A stretch of 64,000 nt of DNA from assembly GCF_013032445.1 (NCBI RefSeq), contig NZ_WQCA01000016.1, positions 1-64,000 on the forward strand, read 5' to 3'. The DNA comes from Ruegeria arenilitoris. GTDB lineage: Bacteria > Pseudomonadota > Alphaproteobacteria > Rhodobacterales > Rhodobacteraceae. The notes under the pieces were generated by a model. The model was given only the letters and a program-made list of their open reading frames with translations, searched no databases and was not told the DNA's origin. The position numbers and the translations under genes were made by a program. Below, piece after piece: positions 17,485 to 25,309 of this stretch. The stretch's first letter is position 1, and every line of letters begins with the position of its first letter.

Positions 17485-17525
17485 GTTATTAAGCTCTCAA
17501 CGGCTCAGGGGTATTCCCGGAAACA

Positions 17526-17555
17526 GGCGGTGCCTCTGCCGGCACCGCCTTTTTT
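17526..17555. terminator. Rho-independent terminator
   Basis: A nine-pair stem, GGCGGTGCC / GGCACCGCC, with a six-base loop is followed by TTTTTT on the plus strand. It lies between the convergent GMC oxidoreductase and aldo/keto reductase genes. It ends the rightward ABC-dehydrogenase operon and may work in both directions. Confidence 0.9.
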
Positions 17556-17558
17556 CAT

Positions 17559-18377
17559 TCAATCCCACTTGGGCGCCCAAGGCACCAAGTCTTCGCCAAC
17601 AATTCGGTAACCGGTGTGGGTTTTGGCGTCGATCCGGTCCATGTCGCTGCTGGACAGGGTGAAATCCATAACGTCGAAGTTGGCGTCGATATTGGCGCGT
17701 TTGGTCGACATCGTGTTGATCGAAACACCTTTCTGCAAAATCCAGCGCAAGACAACCTGTCCCGCAGTCTTGCCGTAGGTCTGGCCAATCTCGTCAAAGA
17801 TCGAGTGTTTGAAGACCTCGCCGCGCGCGACCGAGCAGTAGGACGACAGGGGAATGCCGGTTTCCGAGGCCGCCGCCAGCAGAGTGTTTTGATTGAGCAG
17901 CGGGTGAAACTCGACCTGATTGGTGACCAGCGGCGTGTCGATGATCTTGACCGCGTCGCGCATCATCTGGGCGGTGTAGTTCGATACGCCGATATTCTTG
18001 GCCAGCCCCTTGGCGTGGGCCTGTTCCAGCAGTTTCAACGACGGGGCGATATCTTCGCCAATCGGCGGCCAGTGCAGCAGCAGGACGTCGACATAGCCCA
18101 GTTGCAGTTTCTTCAGGCTTTCCTCCACTGACGGAATGAATGCCTCTTCGGTGAAATTGTCGGGGTGAACCTTTGTGGTCACGCAGATTTCGTCCCGGTC
18201 GAAACCAAGCTCGGCCAGAGCGTCGCCGGTTTCCTTTTCATTCTCATACATCTGCGCGGTGTCGAACGAGCGATACCCAACCTCGGCAGCGATCTTCATC
18301 GCATCGCGAAGCTCGTCCCCGGTTAGGGGATAGGTGCCGAAGGTGCGCTGATTTGTTTTCTGAAAGTAAATGTTCAC
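17559..18377 (-). CDS. Aldo/keto reductase
   Basis: About 272 residues, AKR superfamily (2,5-diketogluconate reductase-like). Tetrad residues are visible: Asp and Tyr in SFDTAQMYENE, Lys in VTTKVHPDNF, His in LLHWPP. IGVSNYTAQMMRDA and the C-terminal LSSSDMDRIDA are also typical. An ATG exists at 18398, but GTG 18377 has GGGAGG at ideal spacing and starts MNIYFQKTN, so I prefer it. It is monocistronic, transcribed leftward from the operator-bearing region shared with the CoA transferase. It is likely to act on a carbonyl intermediate of the regulon's pathway. Confidence 0.92.
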   Translation of the reverse strand: MNIYFQKTNQRTFGTYPLTGDELRDAMKIAAEVGYRSFDTAQMYENEKETGDALAELGFDRDEICVTTKVHPDNFTEEAFIPSVEESLKKLQLGYVDVLLLHWPPIGEDIAPSLKLLEQAHAKGLAKNIGVSNYTAQMMRDAVKIIDTPLVTNQVEFHPLLNQNTLLAAASETGIPLSSYCSVARGEVFKHSIFDEIGQTYGKTAGQVVLRWILQKGVSINTMSTKRANIDANFDVMDFTLSSSDMDRIDAKTHTGYRIVGEDLVPWAPKWD

Positions 18378-18404
18378 GGTGATCCTCCCAAAGAACAACT
18401 TTGA

Positions 18405-18424
18405 AAGTAACTTAATAGTTACTT
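18405..18424. promoter_or_regulatory. Operator copy 2: perfect AAGTAACT-N4-AGTTACTT palindrome
   Basis: Eight-bp arms are perfectly symmetric around TAAT. This is the best of five copies. It lies 28 bases upstream of the aldo/keto reductase start, where it could overlap its promoter. Arms and 4-base spacing match the other copies (7991, 18492, 25166, 25242). The length and spacing suit a TetR-family dimer. Confidence 0.75.
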
Positions 18425-18491
18425 AGCGTCAGGTCAATTCCCGCGTTTTGCTAATACCTGTTGATTTTCGCGGTCTCTCACGGCATAAAAG

Positions 18492-18511
18492 ATATAACCA
18501 GTTAGTTACTT
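18492..18511. promoter_or_regulatory. Operator copy 3: ATATAACC-N4-AGTTACTT
   Basis: The right arm is identical to the palindrome at 18405-18424; the left arm matches at five of eight positions. It ends 13 bases before the CoA transferase ATG, so a bound repressor would block ribosome access or elongation as well as initiation. Together with copy 2 it covers both divergent starts. Confidence 0.65.
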
Positions 18512-18524
18512 TCGTGAGGATCGC

Positions 18525-20105
18525 ATGACCAAGCAGATGACGGCGCGCGAAGCAGCAAATCTTGTGCCTGACGGGGCGACCGTGGCGGTGAATTCGTCCA
18601 GCGGCCTGTGCTGTCCGGATGCGGTTCTCAAAGGTCTTGGCGAACGTTTTGAAGATGAAGGCGCACCACGGGACCTGACGACGATTCACCCAATCGCAGC
18701 GGGTGATATGTTCGGCACCAAAGGGGTGGATCACATCGCTAAGCCGGGACTTCTGACTCGGATCATCGGAGGGTCGTACCCGTCGGGTCCCAGCAAGGCG
18801 GAACCCCCCTTGGTGTGGCAGATGATCACCGCCGAACAGGTGCGCGCCTATAACGTGCCCTCGGGTATTATTTTCGACATGCTGCGCGAGGCGGCGGCCA
18901 AGCGTCCGGGCGTTCTGACCAAGGTGGGCATGGACACATTTGTCGATCCCGACATCGAAGGCTGTGCTATGAATGACGCGGCCCGCGCCGAACCCATCGT
19001 CAAGCGTATGGAGTTCGAGGGCGACGACTGGCTGTATTTCAAATCCATGGCCCCTAATGTCGCGATCATCCGCGCGACCACGGCTGACGAAAAGGGCAAT
19101 CTGAGCTTTGAACACGAAGGCGCCTATCTGGGTGCGATGGAAATGGCGCTGGCCGCGCGCAACAATGGCGGCGTGGTCATCGCGCAGGCCAAGCGTGTCG
19201 CCGCCGCAGGCAGCATCCGCCCGCATGATGTGCATGTGCCGGGTATTCTGGTGGATGCTATCGTTGAAGCGCCGGATCAGCTGCAAACCACTGCCACCGA
19301 ATATGATCCCGCGATTTCAGGTGAGTTGACGCGTCCGCTGGAAAGTTTCCGAACGGCCGAGTTCAATGTGGGCAAGGTGATTGCGCGCCGTGTGGCGATG
19401 GAGTTGAAGGACGGCTGGGCGGTCAATATCGGCTTTGGCATCTCAGCCAATGTCCCCCGCATTCTGGTTGAGGAAGGCCTCCACGGCTCGGTCACATGGA
19501 TGATCGAACAGGGGGCTGTGGGCGGCGTGCCGCTGCTGGACTTCAAATTCGGTTGTTCGGCCAATGCCGAGGCGTTCGTGCCCTCGCCACATCAGTTCTG
19601 CTATTTCCAGGCGGGCGGGTTTGATGCCTCGCTCTTGTCGTTCCTCGAAGTCGACAAACACGGATCAGTCAATGTCTCGCGTCTGTCGGCCATTCCACAC
19701 CGGACGGCGGGAGCGGGTGGTTTTGTCGATATCACGGCGCGTGCCCGCAAGATCGTGTTCTCGGGAAATTTCAACGCCGGGGCTAAGATGGCAATTGAAA
19801 ACGGACAGGTTAAAATCCTGCAAGAGGGCAAAGTTGCTAAATTCGTCGATGAAGTCGATCAGATTTCCTTCTCGGGCACACGCGCCAAGGCGCAGGGGCA
19901 GGACGTGACCTATGTGACCGAACGCTGTGTCATCAAACTGACCGATCAGGGGTTGATGGTCACGGAAATCGCGCCCGGTCTGGACGTGCAGCGCGACGTT
20001 CTGGATCAGGCCGCAACACCTTTGTTGGTGTCGGATGATCTGAAAACCATGGATACCGCCCTATTTAATCCGGCCCTGATGGGGCTGGACCTGACTGCCG
20101 CGTGA
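18525..20105 (+). CDS. Acyl-CoA:carboxylate CoA transferase (propionate CoA-transferase-like, family I)
   Basis: A 526-residue fused alpha-beta CoA transferase. The N-terminal half begins TAREAANLVPDGATVAVNSS. The catalytic Glu is probably in WMIEQGAVGGVPL near residue 330, followed by the GFDASLLSFLEVDKHGSVNVS segment of the family and FVDITARARKIVFSGNF. These enzymes move CoA between an acyl-CoA and a free acid, here most simply activating the acid made by the ALDH. GTGAGGA precedes the ATG. The stop overlaps the enoyl-CoA hydratase start (TGATG). Confidence 0.93.
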   Translation: MTKQMTAREAANLVPDGATVAVNSSSGLCCPDAVLKGLGERFEDEGAPRDLTTIHPIAAGDMFGTKGVDHIAKPGLLTRIIGGSYPSGPSKAEPPLVWQMITAEQVRAYNVPSGIIFDMLREAAAKRPGVLTKVGMDTFVDPDIEGCAMNDAARAEPIVKRMEFEGDDWLYFKSMAPNVAIIRATTADEKGNLSFEHEGAYLGAMEMALAARNNGGVVIAQAKRVAAAGSIRPHDVHVPGILVDAIVEAPDQLQTTATEYDPAISGELTRPLESFRTAEFNVGKVIARRVAMELKDGWAVNIGFGISANVPRILVEEGLHGSVTWMIEQGAVGGVPLLDFKFGCSANAEAFVPSPHQFCYFQAGGFDASLLSFLEVDKHGSVNVSRLSAIPHRTAGAGGFVDITARARKIVFSGNFNAGAKMAIENGQVKILQEGKVAKFVDEVDQISFSGTRAKAQGQDVTYVTERCVIKLTDQGLMVTEIAPGLDVQRDVLDQAATPLLVSDDLKTMDTALFNPALMGLDLTAA

Positions 20106-20869
20106 TGGAACACTTTCTGCTGGATATCAGCGACGGAATTGCCCGTCTGACGCTCAACCGGCCCGAGCGGCTTAACGCTCTGACCGAGAAGATGATGGAT
20201 GATCTGATGGCGCTGTGTCGTCAGATCGAACATGCCGAGGATGCGCATGTTGTGATCCTGACCGGGGCTGGCAAAGCCTTCTGCGCGGGTGGTGATATTG
20301 ACGCTTGGGCGGCACGGTCGGTGGAGGGGTTCGGGCGCCACTGGTTGCGCGATGGCCATCAGGCATTGGATGCGCTGACCCGTTTGCGTCAACCGGTGAT
20401 TGCGGTTCTAAATGGCCATGTACTGGGCGGTGGATTGGAACTGGCGGCCTGTGCCGACTATCGCATTGCGGAATCGCATATCCGCATTGGACAGCCGGAA
20501 CCCGCGCTTGGGATCATCCCCGGCTGGTCTGGGACGCAGCGCACCGTGCGCCGTTTCGGCTCACAATTGGTACGACGCATGGCGATCTTTGGTGAGGAGT
20601 TTTCCGCGAGCGATGCTCTGACCTTAGGTCTGGTCGATCTAGTCGCAGAAAAAGGTCAGGGTCTTGCGGCTGCTACGGATCTGGCCGATCGGATGCGCCA
20701 TCGCGGGCCGGTCGCGACCGAGTTGGTGAAAATGCTGATCAACGCCGCCGAAGGCGAAGAGAGTGAGCGGGTGTTTGAATCGCTAGCAGGTTGGGTCGCC
20801 GCCGCGCAGCCCGAGTTACAGGTCGGTCTGGCCGCATTCAAAGACCGCAAAAAGGCGGATTTCTGGTAA
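20105..20869 (+). CDS. Enoyl-CoA hydratase/isomerase family protein
   Basis: About 254 residues, crotonase superfamily. Oxyanion-hole segments are GAGKAFCAGGDIDAW (near residue 58) and VLNGHVLGGGLELAACADYR (near residue 100). Catalytic-Glu regions are GGGLELA and QPEPALGIIPGWSGTQR. GTG 20102 is also possible, but ATG 20105 overlaps the CoA-transferase TGA. The enzyme hydrates an enoyl-CoA, isomerises it, or catalyses a related crotonase reaction. It is translationally coupled to the CoA transferase, so it acts on a CoA ester formed in this pathway. Confidence 0.93.
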   Translation: MEHFLLDISDGIARLTLNRPERLNALTEKMMDDLMALCRQIEHAEDAHVVILTGAGKAFCAGGDIDAWAARSVEGFGRHWLRDGHQALDALTRLRQPVIAVLNGHVLGGGLELAACADYRIAESHIRIGQPEPALGIIPGWSGTQRTVRRFGSQLVRRMAIFGEEFSASDALTLGLVDLVAEKGQGLAAATDLADRMRHRGPVATELVKMLINAAEGEESERVFESLAGWVAAAQPELQVGLAAFKDRKKADFW

Positions 20870-20893
20870 TCGTCTCTGGGAGGGAAGAACGAA

Positions 20894-21205
20894 ATGATAC
20901 GTCATCTGGTGCATCTGCGCTTTGAAAGCGATGTCTCCGAGGCTGAGAAGTCCGCTCTTTATATGGATCTGGAAGGTTTGAATGGGCATATCGACGGTAT
21001 TGTCGATTTCCAGAGTCGCAGAAATGTGTCTGTCGAAACCGATCTTGTGCGCGATTTCAACGACATGTTCTGGTTTGACTTCCGGGATGCGGCAGTACGA
21101 GATGCGTACCTTGTCGACCCGACCCATCAGGAAATCGGCGGCCGCATCGTGGCGAAAACCGTGGGCGGTGTGGACGGCGTGTTTGTCTGCGATATCGAGG
21201 TTTGA
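20894..21205 (+). CDS. Dabb-type stress-responsive alpha-beta barrel protein
   Basis: A 103-residue protein beginning MIRHLVHLRFESDVSEAEK, the usual opening of Dabb-domain proteins (dimeric ferredoxin-like barrels), followed by a family-like central NDMFWFDFRDAAVRDAYLVD. GGGAGGGAAG precedes the ATG. It is the last gene of the CoA-transferase operon, with its end 10 bases from the end of a convergent gene. Dabb proteins include small enzymes and cyclases acting on polyketides or aromatics. The specific role here is unknown. Confidence 0.8.
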   Translation: MIRHLVHLRFESDVSEAEKSALYMDLEGLNGHIDGIVDFQSRRNVSVETDLVRDFNDMFWFDFRDAAVRDAYLVDPTHQEIGGRIVAKTVGGVDGVFVCDIEV

Positions 21206-21214
21206 TCGCGGAGC

Positions 21215-22075
21215 CTAACAGCAGGTTCTGAAGCGATCCACGATCACGTCCAGAACCTCGTTCGGGTCTCGTTTCCACCATTTCTCGGCCGAGAAAATCT
21301 CAACCTCGCACAGGCCATCATACCCCGCATCCTCAACGGCCGCGCGCAGCGCGTACAGATCGGCAACGCCGTCGCCCATCATGCCCCGGTCCAGCAGGAC
21401 GTCCGAGGTATCGGCCAGCCAGTCGCATAGGTGATAGCCGAGAATCCGGCCCTTGGCGCGGGTGGCCAGCGTATCGGCCAGTGTCGTGTCCCACCAGACG
21501 TGATAAACGTCGATGGCAACGCCCACATTATCCGCGCCAACCGTTTCGCAGACGTTCAGCGCATCCGCTGCGGTCATCAGACAGGTACGGTTGCCGGCGG
21601 TCGCTGGGTTCAGCGGTTCAAGGGCCAGTTTCACACCGCGTTCCGCTGCGTATGGGGCCGCGCGCGCCACGCGGTCCGCAAGGATTTTCTGGCTATCCAG
21701 AACCCCTTTGGTTCCCGGTTCCGGGCCGCCGGTCACGATGGTCAGGACATCAGTTTCCAGCGCGGCGGCCTGATCGATCGACAGGTGAAAATCATCCATG
21801 ATTTCCTGATCGGAAGGCAGCGCAAGCGGCCCGGTCAGGAACGGTGTGCGGCACAAGCCGACAACCTGCATCCCTGCTTCGCGCACACGCTGGCCGATCT
21901 GCGCCGCGCGCGCGTCCAGCTCGCGCCGCCAGAAGGTAATACCGCCATATCCGCGTGCTGCGCAGGCATTGATCACCTGCTCTGGGCTCCACCCCGCGCC
22001 GTGGCCATCTAGATTGTGACCCAGAGTGGCCGTGTTCAGCGCCAGCGCGGAGTGATCCTGCGAAAAATCGCGCAT
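21215..22075 (-). CDS. Sugar phosphate isomerase/epimerase-like TIM barrel
   Basis: A 286-residue protein of the xylose-isomerase-like AP2Ec fold. Landmark strands include LALEPLNP (metal-binding Glu), VGVAIDVYHVWWDT (metal-binding Asp/His), GYHLCDWL, and LCEVEIFSAEKWWKRDPNE at the C-terminal barrel end. The family isomerises or epimerises sugars and cyclitols with a divalent metal. It is the last gene of the leftward acyl-CoA dehydrogenase operon, 5 bases after the DUF993 gene. The partnership with DUF993 suggests successive steps on a keto-sugar or polyol acid; that is inference. Confidence 0.88.
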   Translation of the reverse strand: MRDFSQDHSALALNTATLGHNLDGHGAGWSPEQVINACAARGYGGITFWRRELDARAAQIGQRVREAGMQVVGLCRTPFLTGPLALPSDQEIMDDFHLSIDQAAALETDVLTIVTGGPEPGTKGVLDSQKILADRVARAAPYAAERGVKLALEPLNPATAGNRTCLMTAADALNVCETVGADNVGVAIDVYHVWWDTTLADTLATRAKGRILGYHLCDWLADTSDVLLDRGMMGDGVADLYALRAAVEDAGYDGLCEVEIFSAEKWWKRDPNEVLDVIVDRFRTCC

Positions 22076-22080
22076 TGTGC

Positions 22081-23229
22081 TCAGGCCCCGTAGAGTTTCA
22101 GCATGTGCCCCATGCGTTCAACCGCCAGATCGGGATCGCGCAGCAACCCGCATTCATCGGCTATTTTGAAACAGTCTGTGAAATAGGGCAGGGACCGGGT
22201 CGCCTGCGCGCCGTTCAGCATAATGAAATGGTCCTGAAACCCGTTCAGCCAGGCCAGAAACACAACGCCGGTTTTATAGTACTGGGTCGGCGCCCGGAAG
22301 ATATGACGCGCCAGCGGCACGGTCGGATCAAGTGTTGCGCGGAAGGTCTTGGCGTCTCCGGCGCTCAGCTTGCTGACCGCATAAGCCGCTGCAGGGGCAA
22401 GAGGGTCAAAAATCCCCAGCAGCGCGTGCGAGTGGCCCTGATCGTCGCCTTCGATCAGCTCGGGGTAGTTAAAGTCGTCGCCCGTATACATGCGAACGCC
22501 TTCAGGCAGGCGGCGGCGCATGATGATCTCTTTCTCGGCGTCCAAAAGAGAAATCTTGATCCCGTCCACCTTGTCCACATTGGCTCCGATGATCGACAGC
22601 GCGGTGTCGAGCGCATCGTCAAAGCTGTCTGATCCCCAGTACCCGACAAGCTGCGGGTCAAACATCGCACCCAGCCAGTGCAGGATGACAGGTTCATCAC
22701 AGGCGGCCAGAACGTCGTTGTAAACCGAGATATAGTCATCCGGCCCGGTCGCCACTTTGGCCAAAGCGCGCGAAGCCATCAGGATGATCTGCCCGCCCAG
22801 TTTCTGGATCGCCTCAACTTGCTCAAGATAAGCGCGGCGCACGTCATCCAGCGATTTCGCATCCGCCGGGTCCAGATGATCCGTGCCGCAGCCATTGCCG
22901 ACCAGCGCGTCGGGCAGTTCTTCCTTGGTGCGCCGGATCAGTTCCAGCGCGCCGTTCCAATCCAGCCCCATGCCGCGCTGCGCGGTGTCCATCGCTTCGG
23001 CGATGCCCATGCCCATTCCGGCCAGATAGTGGCGGAATTCCATGGTCTTGCCCCAGTCTACATGGGCCGGGCCGGTAGGGTCGTGATCGCCAAAGGGGTC
23101 CGCCACCACATGGGCTGCGGAATATAGAATCCGAGCCGAGTTTGGGGTCAGCTTCGACGGCGCGACCGGGGTGCCGACTAGCGCATAGTCTTGCAGTTTT
23201 CCGGTGGTATCAGGCAGCTGAATTTTCAT
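22081..23229 (-). CDS. DUF993 family protein (dihydrodipicolinate-synthase-like barrel)
   Basis: A 382-residue protein resembling DUF993 proteins, which are distant relatives of the DHDPS/NAL aldolase barrel. Visible stretches include SAAHVVADPFGDHDPTGPAH, the region after VGNGCGTDHLDP, and KVDGIKISLLDAEKEI, where the Lys of GIKIS is at the position of the Schiff-base Lys of class I aldolases. If that alignment holds, it would be an aldolase or lyase cleaving a keto acid; I have no direct proof. It lies 9 bases downstream of the SDR gene. No experimentally settled function is known to me. Confidence 0.75.
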   Translation of the reverse strand: MKIQLPDTTGKLQDYALVGTPVAPSKLTPNSARILYSAAHVVADPFGDHDPTGPAHVDWGKTMEFRHYLAGMGMGIAEAMDTAQRGMGLDWNGALELIRRTKEELPDALVGNGCGTDHLDPADAKSLDDVRRAYLEQVEAIQKLGGQIILMASRALAKVATGPDDYISVYNDVLAACDEPVILHWLGAMFDPQLVGYWGSDSFDDALDTALSIIGANVDKVDGIKISLLDAEKEIIMRRRLPEGVRMYTGDDFNYPELIEGDDQGHSHALLGIFDPLAPAAAYAVSKLSAGDAKTFRATLDPTVPLARHIFRAPTQYYKTGVVFLAWLNGFQDHFIMLNGAQATRSLPYFTDCFKIADECGLLRDPDLAVERMGHMLKLYGA

Positions 23230-23238
23230 CGAAATACC

Positions 23239-24009
23239 TCAGAAACGGGGAACTAGCATTCCGGCATCGGCCGAAATGGCCTGACCGGTTGTGTAGGGAA
23301 GTTTGCCGCTGGCCAGCGATGCGATAATCCGACCCATGTCCTCGGGCTGGCCGACACGCGGGAACAGGGTCAGCCCGTCCTTGGCGCGCTGGTCATACAT
23401 CTCGATCACCGGGGCGGTCATGTCGGTGGCGATCAGGCCGGGCTGCACGTCGTAGACGGCAATGTTTTCTTGCCCCAACCGCACGGCAAAGGTCTTCGAG
23501 ATCATTGCGGCAGCAGCTTTGGACGCGCAATATTCGGCGCGCGGAACGGCCACGGCTACAGCGTTCGAAGACGTCACGTTGACGATGCTGTAAAAGAGTT
23601 TTTCGTCGCGATCGCTGGCAACAAGCCGTTTGGCAAAGGCCTGCGACAGGAAGAACATCGCCTTGGTGTTGATGGCCATGCAGCGGTCATAGCTGGCCTC
23701 GCTGACCTCAAGCAGATCGCCGCGTTGCATCACCCCCACGCCTGCGTTGTTCACTAGGGTTGTCAGCGGGCCTATTTCCGCTTCGATGGCAGCCAGTTGG
23801 TCGTCATGCGTACCGATTTCCGAGACATCAAAAGGTGCTGCAATCGCAGGCACTTCGAGGGCGCGTATCGTGTCCAATGCGCCCTGCAATTCGTCATCCA
23901 TTTGAGGGCCGTTTATCGCTATGGCAAAGCCTTCGCGCGCTAGGGCAACGGCCGCTGCCAGACCGATCCCACGGGAGGACCCGGTCACAAGTGCTGCGGG
24001 GCGGCTCAT
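23239..24009 (-). CDS. SDR-family oxidoreductase (3-ketoacyl reductase-like)
   Basis: About 256 residues, classical short-chain dehydrogenase. It has cofactor motif TGSSRGIGLAAAVAL, NNAG at LVNNAGVG (near residue 92), catalytic Ser in VNVTSSNAVAV, and Tyr-x3-Lys in AEYCASKAAAAM (near residue 168). The frame is open far upstream, but ATG 24009 overlaps the acyl-CoA dehydrogenase stop (ATGA) and begins MSRPAALVTGSSRG. In a beta-oxidation-like route it would oxidise a 3-hydroxyacyl-CoA, but SDRs also oxidise sugars and polyols. Confidence 0.93.
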   Translation of the reverse strand: MSRPAALVTGSSRGIGLAAAVALAREGFAIAINGPQMDDELQGALDTIRALEVPAIAAPFDVSEIGTHDDQLAAIEAEIGPLTTLVNNAGVGVMQRGDLLEVSEASYDRCMAINTKAMFFLSQAFAKRLVASDRDEKLFYSIVNVTSSNAVAVAVPRAEYCASKAAAAMISKTFAVRLGQENIAVYDVQPGLIATDMTAPVIEMYDQRAKDGLTLFPRVGQPEDMGRIIASLASGKLPYTTGQAISADAGMLVPRF

Positions 24010-25151
24010 GCGGCAGCTCCCTTGGACAGCAACTCGCGGGCAATGATCATGCGCTGAATTTGGTTGGTTCCTTCGTAAATCTGGGTGATCTTTGCGTCGC
24101 GATACAGGCGTTCGACTTCGAACCCGCGAATGTAGCCCGACCCGCCAAAAACCTGCACCGCGTCCGAGGACCGCTGCACCGCCATGTCCCCCGCAAAACA
24201 CTTGGCCATCGAGCACGCCTTGGTGGCGTCCTGCCCGGTGTCGATCTTGTAGGCTGCCGAATGGACCAGAAGACGGGCGGCTTCGACATCCTTGGCGATA
24301 TCCGCCAGCAGCCACTGGACCCCCTGAAAATCCGCGATGGGCTTGCTGAACTGTTTGCGTTGCTGGGCATAGTCGGTCGCAGCCTCAAGCCCTGCCTGAC
24401 CAATCCCAACCGCCAGAGCGGCGATACCAACGCGGCCTTTGTCCAGAACGCTCATCATCATGTGGAACCCGCGCCCTTCGGTGCCCAGCAGGGCATCTGC
24501 CGGCAGACGGACGTCATCGAATGACAGCGGACCAACCTGGCTGGCGCGTTGACCCATCTTGATCTCTTTGGGCCCACGGATGACGCCATCGGCGTGCAGA
24601 TCGACGATGAAGATCGACATGCCACGGTGCCCGGCCTCGGGATCGGTCCGGGCCAGAACAAAGCCGACATCCGCGACCGGGGCGTTGTGGATCCAGATCT
24701 TACCGCCGTTCAACACCCATCCATCGCCATCACGCACCGCCGTCGTGCGAATTCCTGACACATCGGTGCCTGCTTCGGGTTCGGTGATGCAATAGGCGGG
24801 GCGCAGCTTGGCGGCCAACAGATCGCCCAGCCATTTGCCTTGCTGTTCCGGCGTTCCGTGGCGCACCAGCAGCGTCGAAACCAGTTCCAGCAAGCCGCAT
24901 TGATCGGCAATCGACGCATATCCGCGCGACAGTTCCTCCATCACCAGCGCATAAGTCACCGTGTCGAAACCGGGGCCGCCGAGTTCTTCCGGCACACCGA
25001 TGCCGAATAAGCCCAGCTCGGCCATCTGGTCGTAGATTTCCGCGGGAAACCGCGAGTCGCGATCCAGCTCTTCCGCCGCAGGGCGAATGACATCCTCGGC
25101 AAACTGGCGGGTCATATCGCGAACCTGAAGGTGGGTTTCGGTCAGAAACAT
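24006..25151 (-). CDS. Acyl-CoA dehydrogenase
   Basis: A 381-residue FAD enzyme of the acyl-CoA dehydrogenase superfamily. It carries the CITEPEAGTDVSGIRTTAV flavin motif (near residue 120) and the C-terminal catalytic-Glu motif ITQIYEGTNQIQRMIIAREL (near residue 358). It introduces a 2,3-double bond in an acyl-CoA and passes electrons to ETF. It is the first gene of the leftward operon with SDR, DUF993 and the isomerase-like protein. Operator copy 4 lies 14 bases upstream of its start. The enzyme implies that the pathway makes a saturated or branched acyl-CoA. Confidence 0.95.
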   Translation of the reverse strand: MFLTETHLQVRDMTRQFAEDVIRPAAEELDRDSRFPAEIYDQMAELGLFGIGVPEELGGPGFDTVTYALVMEELSRGYASIADQCGLLELVSTLLVRHGTPEQQGKWLGDLLAAKLRPAYCITEPEAGTDVSGIRTTAVRDGDGWVLNGGKIWIHNAPVADVGFVLARTDPEAGHRGMSIFIVDLHADGVIRGPKEIKMGQRASQVGPLSFDDVRLPADALLGTEGRGFHMMMSVLDKGRVGIAALAVGIGQAGLEAATDYAQQRKQFSKPIADFQGVQWLLADIAKDVEAARLLVHSAAYKIDTGQDATKACSMAKCFAGDMAVQRSSDAVQVFGGSGYIRGFEVERLYRDAKITQIYEGTNQIQRMIIARELLSKGAAA

Positions 25152-25165
25152 CGTAGCGCCCCGTA

Positions 25166-25185
25166 ATGTAACTAATCAGTTACTA
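25166..25185. promoter_or_regulatory. Operator copy 4: ATGTAACT-N4-AGTTACTA
   Basis: It matches the 18405-18424 palindrome at 14 of 16 arm positions with the same 4-base spacer. It lies immediately upstream of the acyl-CoA dehydrogenase start, in the divergent region shared with the second aldo/keto reductase. Confidence 0.7.
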
Positions 25186-25241
25186 ATACGCCTGGCGGAG
25201 GCGGTTCGTCAAGTGGGTTGATCGGTTTCGCCATATGAGTT

Positions 25242-25261
25242 AAATAACCAAACAGTTACTT
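25242..25261. promoter_or_regulatory. Operator copy 5: AAATAACC-N4-AGTTACTT
   Basis: The right arm is identical to the palindrome at 18405-18424; the left arm matches at six of eight positions. It lies 48 bases upstream of the second aldo/keto reductase start. It pairs with copy 4 (center spacing about 76 bases), just as copies 2 and 3 pair at about 87 bases. Confidence 0.65.
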
Positions 25262-25309
25262 AATGACTGCGCAAATATTGGCGATCCGGTTTGCATTTGG
25301 GAGGCTTGC

